DNA of 16,031 nt from Clostridiales bacterium. GTDB taxonomy: Bacteria > Bacillota > Clostridia > Lachnospirales > WQUN01. The position numbers were made by a program, and so were the translations under genes. Positions 5,725 through 12,161 of this stretch are shown one piece after another. Location: contig JAISZF010000183.1 in assembly GCA_031269415.1 (NCBI GenBank), positions 1 through 16,031 of the forward strand, read 5' to 3'. Position 1 is the stretch's first letter. Each line of letters opens with the position of its first letter. Under the pieces are notes generated by a model. The model saw only the letters and a program-made list of their open reading frames with translations, searched no databases and was not told where the DNA came from.

Positions 5725-8466
5725 ATGCGGATAACAGAGAAAACCATCTCGCCGCTGGCCGGCTCGGCGCGGGAGATCCTGTCCGGCTCTCTCCCGTCGC
5801 TGACAGGTACCGATCCGCGGCTGTTTCTTGAGGAGATTGAGAGGATAGAAAACCAAAAAGATCGCTTAACGGCTGTCACGGAGAGTTATAACGCGGTCAA
5901 ATATGTATTTAACGCCTACAGTCACTATAACCGGCTAATGATGACAGGCAAGCTGCGGGCGTATATCGCGGCCGCTCGTGAATCTGACAGGACTGCCGCG
6001 GAATATGAACAGCTTACAGCGAACAAGGCTGAAACAGAAAACGATATTGTGCTTAACAATGAAACGATTGAGCGGCTGCAAAATGAAGATATAGAATGCG
6101 AGCGAATAATCAGCGCGTTGAGCGAGCGGCATGAGGCTGAGGCCGAAGCTACCAAGCGATTGACGCGTTTGAGGGTTGAGGCGGAGGAGAGCGCCGAATA
6201 TCTGAAAAAAAAGAATAACGATACCCTTAAGAAAAAGACGCGTATTAATCAAAGCGTCACAATGATAAAAACTCTTGAGGCGGAAGCGGAATGGCGTATG
6301 TGCCGAATTGGCGGCGCGCTGACGGCATTGGGCCGTTTGGCTGACGAAGCCGCGTTCGAGGAACACGAATGGATGTCCGAGGCGTTTACGAACCGTGAGG
6401 AATTCGATTTTCCCCTGATGAAAGAGGCGATAAAGAGGCACGACGAAGCGCTGCGCGACGGCGCCGGTATCCTTGGGGACGCGGCCCGGCTGCGCGCGGA
6501 AAGTGATGCCTTGAATCAAAGACTTGAACGCGGCGGCGCTGTCCTGAAGCTCAAAGAAGAGGAGTTCTCCGCAGCGCAATCTGATTTTTTAGATATTAAA
6601 CTGAATCTGACGCGCGCGCTGGACGATTGGGCGGAGAGAAACACACGCCTGACGGTTTTGCCTGAAATGATGGAAAACATACATAACGCTGTTAAAGCGT
6701 TTAGATATACGGACGAACGTCTGAGACTTACGCCTTTTATAGATGAACTCTTAGCCGCGCTGCGCGGCGCGATAGATCAGAGGATCGGCGCTAAAAAGGT
6801 GCGGATGAGCAGGCTCAATGAGGAAAAAAACGATAAGCAGGCGGAAATAAGACGTTTGCGTGAGTTAAAGGAAATCAAGCCTGATCGTTTGCCGGAGGCG
6901 GTTCGCTCACGGAAATATTTGCAAGAACACAATATTCCCTTTACGCCGTTTTACAAGCTGCTGCGCTTTAAACCGGATGTGGACGAATCATTCGCTAATC
7001 GCGTAGAAGAAGCTCTATGGCGCATGGGCATACTGGACGCGCTGGTTATACCGGAAAAATACCGGGAAGCCGTGCTGAAAGCCATGGAAGAAAACCCAGG
7101 TTCAGCGGACAGGTACATGTTTATTTTCGATAAACTGTCTAAACCGGATAAAGATTATGACCTAACCGGCGTACTGGAGATAGACGGGGAAACAGACGCC
7201 AAAACTCTCGCCGATAACGCGCTTAAAGCCGTTTATTTCGGCGTGGAGTCGCATACCACCATAAACGCCTCCGGCGCGTTCAGATTGGGCGCGCTTACCG
7301 GCACGGTCACGGGAGAATATATTTCAAAATTTATCGGGGAGGAGGCGCGCCAGCGTGGACGCCAAGCTGCCATCCACGCGCTGCAGGTGGAAATAGAGGG
7401 CTTGGTAAAACGGATAGCCGTATATGACGCGGAGATTGAAGCGTTGCAATCCGAAAAAGCCGAACTGATGGACGAATACACGCATATGCCCGATACGGGC
7501 GCGCTGACTGAAGCCGCGAGGGTTTTGCGCGGCTTGGATTTTGACCTTCAAATCGCCGGAAGTGAAAATCAGAGTTTGATCAGCCGCTTGGCGCCTCTTG
7601 AAGGGGATATTGACAGCCTGAACGGGAAAGCCGCGGCGCTGGGCGATCAGATACGTTTGCCCGCCGATATGGATGTTTATAATACCGCACGGGAAATCAT
7701 GCGCATGTATAGCTTCGATCTGGCGGATCTTATAGACGAATATAACAATCAGCGGGCGAATACCGCAAGGACAGCCGATGAGACGGAGCGGATGGAGACG
7801 CTTGAATCAGACCTGGAGGACTTGTTGTATGACAGTCTTGAACTGGAGGGACGTCATAATGATATTAACGCTGAGATAAAGGAGATAGAGGAACGGCTTC
7901 GAGTTTCGGGCTACGAGGAAGTAACGCGGACTATCGGGGCTAAGCGGCATCGGGTAGAGGAGATCAGGAACAGCCTGGATATATTGCGGAAGACATCCGT
8001 CGCGCTGGATTCTAAATTAACGCGGCTGATCTCGGAAATCGAAACGGCGGGTCAGGTGAAAAGCGCTAAGGAACGGGAAATGATGTTTGTTAAACGGGCT
8101 CTGGAAGATGAAGCGGCGCTGGGATATACGGATATACAGGATCTGAATACGGAGGATCGCGGCAGCGTCAGTAAAGCGCTGAACCGACTGGAATTGGGCA
8201 AGCGCGATTTTGTGGGCAAAAGCGCGGAGGATATGGAGAAAGAGGTACATAACCGGTTAATTGACAATCTGAAACTCCTTTCGGAGTACGCTCCGATAGA
8301 GGAGGAATTATTTGAGCAGGATCAGGAATTCAGCCTAAAGGTAAAACGTGTGAACATTACGTGTACGATTGATGGCCGAAAGATGGATATCTCCGCGCTT
8401 TACAAGCTCCTTGAGAAAGAAGCTGGGATTCAGCGCGAACTGATTAAGGAAACAGTTTCGCGTTAA
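5725..8466 (+). CDS. SMC-like coiled-coil protein: TIGR02680/JetC-type arms and hinge without ATPase head
   Basis: The 913-residue product has long charged coiled coils (about 35-390 and 545-860) around a globular hinge-like part (about 395-545). Family-like features from memory of TIGR02680, the JetC subunit of Wadjet-type anti-plasmid complexes, are: an ILSGSLPSLTG segment (18-28) resembling the LPPL stretch after the N-terminal head; hinge phrases IPFTPFYKLLRF (404-415) and ALWRMGILDALV (430-441); and IGEEARQRGR (537-546) leading into the second arm. Missing are the N-terminal Walker A lobe (a stop lies at 5680-5682) and the C-terminal lobe with signature and Walker B (stop at 8466). No jetA, jetB or jetD is nearby. 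ATG 5725 is the only normal start close to the N-terminal end, but its ribosome binding site is poor: GGAAGG is 15 bases away. A 2.7-kb frame without stops argues against recent decay. It may be a structural or dominant-negative relic; ATPase activity is not expected. The family call is inference. Confidence 0.72.
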   Translation: MRITEKTISPLAGSAREILSGSLPSLTGTDPRLFLEEIERIENQKDRLTAVTESYNAVKYVFNAYSHYNRLMMTGKLRAYIAAARESDRTAAEYEQLTANKAETENDIVLNNETIERLQNEDIECERIISALSERHEAEAEATKRLTRLRVEAEESAEYLKKKNNDTLKKKTRINQSVTMIKTLEAEAEWRMCRIGGALTALGRLADEAAFEEHEWMSEAFTNREEFDFPLMKEAIKRHDEALRDGAGILGDAARLRAESDALNQRLERGGAVLKLKEEEFSAAQSDFLDIKLNLTRALDDWAERNTRLTVLPEMMENIHNAVKAFRYTDERLRLTPFIDELLAALRGAIDQRIGAKKVRMSRLNEEKNDKQAEIRRLRELKEIKPDRLPEAVRSRKYLQEHNIPFTPFYKLLRFKPDVDESFANRVEEALWRMGILDALVIPEKYREAVLKAMEENPGSADRYMFIFDKLSKPDKDYDLTGVLEIDGETDAKTLADNALKAVYFGVESHTTINASGAFRLGALTGTVTGEYISKFIGEEARQRGRQAAIHALQVEIEGLVKRIAVYDAEIEALQSEKAELMDEYTHMPDTGALTEAARVLRGLDFDLQIAGSENQSLISRLAPLEGDIDSLNGKAAALGDQIRLPADMDVYNTAREIMRMYSFDLADLIDEYNNQRANTARTADETERMETLESDLEDLLYDSLELEGRHNDINAEIKEIEERLRVSGYEEVTRTIGAKRHRVEEIRNSLDILRKTSVALDSKLTRLISEIETAGQVKSAKEREMMFVKRALEDEAALGYTDIQDLNTEDRGSVSKALNRLELGKRDFVGKSAEDMEKEVHNRLIDNLKLLSEYAPIEEELFEQDQEFSLKVKRVNITCTIDGRKMDISALYKLLEKEAGIQRELIKETVSR

Positions 8467-8564
8467 CATAAAGCATCTGAAAATGGGCACATTAAAAGCA
8501 TGAGGATGCTGAAACTTATGTATATAGGCCAAGCCAATTTACTACTCATGGGAAAGGTGCGTTT

Positions 8565-9275
8565 ATGGTTAGTACGGTTAGGCATATCGATCACACCAAG
8601 ATGGGGCGCGGAAAACATGGATGGCTGGACAGTCATTTCCATTTTTCATTTGCCGAATATCATAACCTCGACAATATAAACTTTGGGGTTTTGCGTGTAT
8701 TAAACGATGATATGGTTCAGCCGGGCGAGGGTTTTGACACACATCCGCACAAGGATATGGAGATAATCTCGTATGTTGTGGAAGGCGAACTGACCCACGC
8801 GGACAGTATGAAGAACAATCGAACCCTGACGCGCGGGCAGGTTCAGTATATGAGTGCCGGTACCGGAGTTTTGCACAGTGAATACAATCTGTCCGATGAT
8901 AGAATTTTGAGGTTTTTACAGATCTGGATCTTCCCAGATAAGGAGGGTTACGCGCCGAATTACGGCGACGCGCCCTTTGCCTGGGAAGACAGGGTGAATC
9001 GCTGGATGCCCATTGCCTCCGGCGGCAGGAATCCGGACGCACCGATAACTATTCACGCGGACGCGAACCTGTACGCGGCGGAGATCACGAACAATAACTC
9101 CCTGGAATTCAAAATTGAATCCGGCAGGCAGGCGTATTTAGTTCTTATCGAGGGAGCGGCTCGGGTTAACGGGCAGGATATGACCGCGCGCGACGCGATG
9201 GAGATAGTGGAGCAGGACGTGGATATCAGGACGGAAAGCAAGGCCCATGTTTTGATTATTGAGATGAGCGTGTAA
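8565..9275 (+). CDS. Pirin-family bicupin protein (YhhW-like)
   Basis: The 236-residue product has the pirin N-terminal cupin signature FDTHPHKDMEIISYVVEGEL. The metal ligands H60 and H62, plus H104 and E106 in GVLHSE, are intact. The second, C-terminal cupin is recognisable from LEFKIESGRQAYLVLIEGAA onward. Escherichia coli YhhW has quercetin 2,3-dioxygenase activity in vitro, but the natural role of the family is unclear. AAAGGTG (8553-8559) precedes ATG 8565 at suitable spacing. No clear promoter is seen in the 98 bases after the SMC-like gene, so the two may be co-transcribed. A strong terminator follows. Confidence 0.9.
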   Translation: MVSTVRHIDHTKMGRGKHGWLDSHFHFSFAEYHNLDNINFGVLRVLNDDMVQPGEGFDTHPHKDMEIISYVVEGELTHADSMKNNRTLTRGQVQYMSAGTGVLHSEYNLSDDRILRFLQIWIFPDKEGYAPNYGDAPFAWEDRVNRWMPIASGGRNPDAPITIHADANLYAAEITNNNSLEFKIESGRQAYLVLIEGAARVNGQDMTARDAMEIVEQDVDIRTESKAHVLIIEMSV

Positions 9276-9303
9276 CGCGGATAGACTCATCTATAATGTA
9301 AAT

Positions 9304-9331
9304 AGCCGGGCATAGCCCGGCTCTCCTTTTT
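9304..9331 (+). terminator. Intrinsic terminator after the pirin gene
   Basis: AGCCGGGC (9304-9311) and GCCCGGCT (9315-9322) form a perfect 8-bp stem with an ATA loop, followed by CTCC and five T. It lies in the short convergent gap between the pirin gene and spoIIID. Confidence 0.88.
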
Positions 9332-9339
9332 CGCGGTAC

Positions 9340-9591
9340 CTATTTAAAACTCTTAAGCCGGGCGTGCCCGGTAAGCGTCAGATATTTTTCCTTTGTGGCC
9401 AGTCCGCCTCGTATGTGCCTTTCAGATTTGTTGATTTCCAAAACCTTTTTTGCCTCACTGGCCAGCTTAGGATTTATCTTTTTTAGTCTCTCAGTTACGT
9501 CTTTATGTACGGTGGACTTGCTGATTCCGAATTTTTTGGCGGTTTCTCTGACGGTAGCGTTGCTCTTGATGATGAAGTTCGCGACTTCCAC
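9340..9591 (-). CDS. spoIIID: Mother-cell sporulation transcription factor SpoIIID
   Basis: SpoIIID is a small DNA-binding protein that activates and represses many mother-cell genes, including the one for sigma-K. The helix-turn-helix ATVRETAKKFGISKSTVHKD and the following TERLKKINPKLASEAKKVL match the family closely, as does the basic tail RHIRGGLATKEKY. The coordinates use the first possible start, GTG 9591, which gives 83 residues. Homology continues upstream in frame for nine codons as FKTYIEERA, aligned with the B. subtilis start MHDYIKERT. The homologous first codon (9618-9616) is TTT, not a start codon, although AAGGGAGGG lies at the right distance before it. Either GTG 9591 with a weak site is used, translation begins at a non-standard codon, or the base call is wrong. 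Confidence 0.92.
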   Translation of the reverse strand: MEVANFIIKSNATVRETAKKFGISKSTVHKDVTERLKKINPKLASEAKKVLEINKSERHIRGGLATKEKYLTLTGHARLKSFK

Positions 9592-9624
9592 GGCTCTTTC
9601 TTCTATGTATGTCTTAAAGAAAAG

Positions 9625-9671
9625 GCCCTCCCTTAATCGTTTCTACACGAAATATATATGATTAAGAGGGC
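9625..9671 (-). repeat. Inverted repeat covering the spoIIID ribosome binding site
   Basis: CTTAATC (9632-9638) pairs with GATTAAG (9660-9666). After a two-base bulge, GCCCT (9625-9629) pairs with AGGGC (9667-9671), making 12 pairs around a 21-base loop. On the minus strand the arm nearest the gene contains AAGGGAGGG. The loop carries CATATATAT, which resembles a sigma-E -10 (CATACAnT-like). A start there would leave the first arm untranscribed, whereas an upstream start would fold the site away. Confidence 0.5.
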
Positions 9672-9700
9672 ATGTTAAGACCAATTATTTTGGCTTAAAG

Positions 9701-9736
9701 ACAAATAAATTGAGCGCCTTTGTATGCGGCGCTCAA
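9701..9736 (-). terminator. Terminator of the SASP-methyltransferase operon
   Basis: On the minus strand TTGAGCGCC (9736-9728) and GGCGCTCAA (9718-9710) form a perfect 9-bp stem with a 9-base loop. It runs into the T-rich tail TTTATTTGT, eight bases after the methyltransferase stop. Confidence 0.82.
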
Positions 9737-9744
9737 ATGTAAGC

Positions 9745-10488
9745 CTATTTCCGCGCCGAGAAGAAGATCCGCTCGCTGTTATACGCGGGAGATCCAAAAC
9801 CGTTCGCGTCATAGGTCTCTATTTCCGAAAAACCGGCGCTTTTAAGCGCGGACTTTATTTCCGATACGCTGTGCACCCGAAGGCGGTGCAGTTCTTCAAA
9901 CCGCTCATATCGGCCAAAAGTGTCTTCCATAAAAAATGTAACCAGATATTCGTTTATACGAGTGCCGGGGTCATAGCTATTCTCCCATATGTAAGCGGCG
10001 TTTTCGTTAATGTCGCAGAAATTGTTTTCCGCAAGCACTTCTTTATACTTATATTCCGTGCTGACATCAAAGACGAATAAGCCGCCGGGGTTTAGATAAT
10101 TCCGCGATAGATTGAAAAACCGGTATAAGTCCCCGTCGCCGGCCAGATAATTAACGGCGTCGCATACGCAGATAATACTGTCCACCGTGCCGTACAGTTC
10201 AAAATCGCGTATATCCTGACGTGAAAACAGAATGTCCAGACCGGCGATCTCTGATTTCCGCCTCGCCGCTGACAGCATCTCATCAGAAATGTCAATGCCT
10301 ATCATATTGTAACCCTTTCGCGCCAAGGGCAGGGTTAACGCCCCCGTACCGCAGCCGGCGTCGAGTATCAGCTCGGGTTTCAGATTATCGCGCGACCATA
10401 AAGCCTCAATAAAGGCAATCCATTCATCGACGGGTGTATCCGCCATAAAACTGTCGTATACCCGAGCGAAACCCTGATAGGGGTTCAA
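9745..10488 (-). CDS. Class I SAM-dependent methyltransferase, YqeM-like
   Basis: The 247-residue product begins NPYQGFARVYDSFM, the opening typical of YqeM-type enzymes, and carries the SAM-binding motif LILDAGCGTGALTLPLA (motif I about 42-49) and GIDISDEML (motif II). A later GLFVFDVSTEYKY strand is also typical. In Bacillus yqeM lies with yqeK and rsfS and its substrate is unknown; those neighbours are absent here. The start is TTG 10488, overlapping the stop of the upstream SASP gene as TTGA. A perfect AAGGAGG lies inside the SASP coding end, ten bases upstream. That overlap ties its translation to a forespore gene. The substrate is unknown. Confidence 0.88.
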   Translation of the reverse strand: MNPYQGFARVYDSFMADTPVDEWIAFIEALWSRDNLKPELILDAGCGTGALTLPLARKGYNMIGIDISDEMLSAARRKSEIAGLDILFSRQDIRDFELYGTVDSIICVCDAVNYLAGDGDLYRFFNLSRNYLNPGGLFVFDVSTEYKYKEVLAENNFCDINENAAYIWENSYDPGTRINEYLVTFFMEDTFGRYERFEELHRLRVHSVSEIKSALKSAGFSEIETYDANGFGSPAYNSERIFFSARK

Positions 10489-10697
10489 ACGCTATCATCC
10501 TCCTTCTTGGCGCGCGCCCTCCTGTTCATCAAACCGCCGATGCGTCCGCTTTCCTTGGCGGACAAACTCTTCCAGCCGGACTTGCGCACCTTCTCCAAGA
10601 GCCCCAGTTCTTCGGCTATCTCGTATTTTAATAAATCGCTGTCCGTGAGAACCTTCTCTTTTTTTATTTTCTCAATCTTAGTACTCTTCTCAGGCAA
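10485..10697 (-). CDS. Alpha/beta-type small acid-soluble spore protein (variant)
   Basis: SASPs coat spore DNA and protect it from UV and heat; on germination the GPR protease degrades them. This product shows the family core LLKYEIAEELGLLE, with a GPR-like cleavage context E-I-A, followed by SAKESGRIGGLMNRRAR, which corresponds to the second conserved box (GxxGG-M-KR). I prefer TTG 10697 because AGGGAG (10711-10706) lies eight bases upstream. An in-frame GTG at 10706 overlaps that site. The product has 70 residues with a lysine-rich N-terminus and a basic tail KKEDDSV. It overlaps the methyltransferase start. It is more divergent than the major SASPs and could be a minor one. Confidence 0.85.
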   Translation of the reverse strand: MPEKSTKIEKIKKEKVLTDSDLLKYEIAEELGLLEKVRKSGWKSLSAKESGRIGGLMNRRARAKKEDDSV

Positions 10698-10725
10698 TCC
10701 GCTCACTCCCTGTTATGTCTGATCC

Positions 10726-10756
10726 TATTATTGGTCATAATTTAGCAAATTATACC
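10726..10756 (-). promoter_or_regulatory. Possible sigma-G type promoter of the SASP gene
   Basis: On the minus strand GGTATA (10756-10751), an 18-base gap and AATAATA (10732-10726) resemble the forespore sigma-G pattern (TGAATA-like -35, CATAATA-like -10), with six of seven matches in the -10. A perfect TATAAT overlapping the -35 would fit sigma-A, but lacks a convincing -35. The position just before a SASP gene supports sigma-G. Confidence 0.4.
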
Positions 10757-10826
10757 TGCGCGGTGTTCCCACGCTATAATCCTTTTGTGAAAGAAATTTT
10801 GCGGACGGGCATAGAGATTTAACAAT

Positions 10827-10876
10827 AAAACGCGTGACCGCGACAGCCGCAAAGGCAGCTATCGCGGTCACGTTTT
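10827..10876 (-). terminator. Long bidirectional terminator hairpin
   Basis: AAAACG (10827-10832) plus GTGACCGCGA (10834-10843) pair with TCGCGGTCAC plus GTTTT (10862-10876), with one bulged C, giving about 16 pairs. The loop can fold further (AGCC/GGC). On the minus strand it follows the small unknown gene ending at 10927. It has T-rich ends on both strands. Confidence 0.8.
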
Positions 10877-10926
10877 CATCTGATTTTCGGTAAGGCTGAA
10901 ATTTTCACGCCACGCGGAGTGTTACC

Positions 10927-11223
10927 TCAGACATACTTCCCGTCCCTCCCCTTTTTACCAATATCCAACGCCGCTTCTAATTCCTCAAAGGTTATTAATC
11001 TCTCGAAATAGTCGCTTGCGGCTTGAACATACCCTATAGCTGTTTTAAGGACAATCGCGTAATGTGATTTCGGTTCACAGTTAAGAGCCGAATCTGTTTC
11101 ATCAACCGTCGCTTCGTTTCCGGCTCTTAGTTTTTTGGCAAGCTTAATAATCAGATCCGCGCGATCATAAAAATTAGGATCATCAATGTACAAGCTTACT
11201 TTGGCGGGATCAGGATTAGCCAC
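10927..11223 (-). CDS. Small protein of unknown function
   Basis: I do not recognise this protein. From GTG 11223 it has 98 residues: an acidic, mostly helical protein with KVSLYIDDPNFYDRADLI near the start, a central HYAIVLKTAIGYVQAA helix and an acidic-basic end LEAALDIGKKGRDGKYV. No signal peptide or membrane segment is visible. GGAG lies only three bases before GTG 11223, which is too close, so the start is uncertain. In the same frame, 13 codons upstream, an amber TAG (11262-11260) separates it from another open stretch. It is followed by a strong terminator, supporting transcription on this strand. It may be a whole small gene or the downstream part of a broken one. Confidence 0.55.
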   Translation of the reverse strand: MANPDPAKVSLYIDDPNFYDRADLIIKLAKKLRAGNEATVDETDSALNCEPKSHYAIVLKTAIGYVQAASDYFERLITFEELEAALDIGKKGRDGKYV

Positions 11224-11436
11224 GATCTCCGCGGTCTTATATGTGTAAATGTTAAAATGCTACGACACATTATAAATCTTTTCAATCCATTTTTCAATAT
11301 GATCAATATCCAGGCAACGGACGCGTGGGTAGGGCGCTGGAGAGGGAAATAAAACGAGCGCGGAGCGACACAGGAAATACAAAGACGCGCAGGAACTTTA
11401 ATCAATGACGCTTTTATCGCCATTTGGCTAATACGC

Positions 11437-11476
11437 AAAAGGAGTATTGAATGAGAATCATCCAACGCTCCTTTTT
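11437..11476 (+). terminator. Hairpin with T6 tail
   Basis: AAAAGGAG (11437-11444) pairs with CTCCTTTT (11469-11476), and an inner TTGAATG/CATCCAA stem has one mismatch. A run of six T closes the + strand side. No plus-strand gene clearly reads into it. It also imitates a ribosome binding site and ATG (11451) for a 15-codon frame that I reject. Confidence 0.6.
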
Positions 11477-11496
11477 TAGTACGCTTTTATCCCCAT

Positions 11497-11537
11497 AAAA
11501 AACAAGGGACCGATTTTAAAAACCAGTTCCCCGTGTT
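11497..11537 (-). terminator. Terminator of the amidase-domain gene
   Basis: On the minus strand, arms in 11537-11523 (AACACGGGGAACTG) and 11512-11501 (CGGTCCCTTGTT) pair with small bulges around an AT loop and end in a run of T (complement of 11497-11502). It sits 12 bases after the amidase-domain stop. Confidence 0.68.
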
Positions 11538-11548
11538 CACAGCCGCGT

Positions 11549-12043
11549 TTACGTCCTGTATCCGTCTATACGAATAAAGCGGATTCCATGTATATCATAC
11601 GTATTCAACGGCCGGTAATCAGAATCCAGGGAATGCGCCGCCACTAGAATACTGCCCATCTCGAACGGCCTGCCCACGGAAACAATTACGGGCGTGTGCT
11701 GGAAATCCGGTTTATCCAGTTTCAACTGAACCAAATCACCTTCGGAGATCTCATGCATGGAAACCTCTCGCCCGAAAGGCCCTGCTCCCTTGTTGCCCGT
11801 TAAAAAATTGTAGAGGTAAATTACCGAAGTCCACGCGGGCGCCCTGTCGTTTAAGCTGTTATAATACCAGCCGGTATCTTCAGTGTAATTCATTACGCCC
11901 GTGCCCGCTAAAAGGCATTGTGACGCGTAATTTGTACAATCCCCGCCCATCTCCTCGAAATCGGCGTATTTGGGATTGCGGGCTCTCGCCCACTTGTGAG
12001 CGTAATTAACCGCGGCTTCGCGGTTGTATGGCGATACTGACAT
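11549..12043 (-). CDS. Amidase_6-domain (putative cysteine amidase) protein
   Basis: The 164-residue product matches the putative amidase domain PF12671. It begins YNREAAVNYAHKWA, then shows GGDCTNYASQCLLAG with the presumed nucleophile C36, WYYN and a conserved AW further on, GDLV, and the likely catalytic histidines H116 (QHTPVIV) and H137 (AAHS). The fold belongs to the NlpC/P60-like papain group. Members are common in spore formers, often with unknown substrates, presumably peptide or amide bonds of the envelope. GGAGG lies six bases before ATG 12043. There is no signal peptide, so this protein acts inside the cell or in the mother cell or forespore unless exported otherwise. It is divergent from dnaB, and its upstream palindrome includes a sporulation-type -10. 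Confidence 0.88.
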   Translation of the reverse strand: MSVSPYNREAAVNYAHKWARARNPKYADFEEMGGDCTNYASQCLLAGTGVMNYTEDTGWYYNSLNDRAPAWTSVIYLYNFLTGNKGAGPFGREVSMHEISEGDLVQLKLDKPDFQHTPVIVSVGRPFEMGSILVAAHSLDSDYRPLNTYDIHGIRFIRIDGYRT

Positions 12044-12057
12044 AGAAAGCCTCCAAA

Positions 12058-12075
12058 CATATGATATATCATATG
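12058..12075. promoter_or_regulatory. 18-bp perfect palindrome between amidase and dnaB genes
   Basis: CATATGATATATCATATG is identical on both strands and ends 14 bases before the amidase ATG. On the minus strand CATATGATA fits the sigma-K -10 pattern (CATAnnnTA) and CATATGAT fits a sigma-E -10. A weak CGATA (-35-like for sigma-E) lies 14 bases upstream. It may be a promoter element, a repressor operator, or both. Confidence 0.45.
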
Positions 12076-12161
12076 CCGTAAGGCGCGTCTATCGGCACTG
12101 GATTTTTGATTGTCCAAATGGTAGAATTATTCCAGATAATTGTCCTGAAAGGATCAGAGAA

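Larger units (their letters stand above)
11224..11548. other. Intergenic stretch with a broken frame and terminators
   Basis: Beyond the terminators listed separately this stretch holds a minus-strand open piece in frame with the small unknown gene. It runs from TTG 11382 to TAG 11260 (40 codons) and ends RCLDIDHIEKWIEKIYNVS, which looks protein-like and helical. It has no ribosome binding site and begins with a cysteine- and hydrophobic-rich part that looks non-coding. No RNA gene or mobile element is recognised. Confidence 0.35.

Noticed and set aside
9395..9661. Plus-strand hydrophobic open frame opposite spoIIID
   Set aside because: It is a shadow of spoIIID; the apparent hydrophobicity comes from the complement of lysine and glutamate codons.
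11196..11465. Minus-strand 89-codon frame overlapping the small unknown gene
   Set aside because: No homology-like pattern or ribosome binding site, and it crosses a terminator hairpin.
11451..11498. 15-codon ORF with a perfect-looking ribosome binding site (AAAGGAG)
   Set aside because: The AAAGGAG is the left arm of a terminator hairpin with a T6 tail, which explains it better than a leader peptide.
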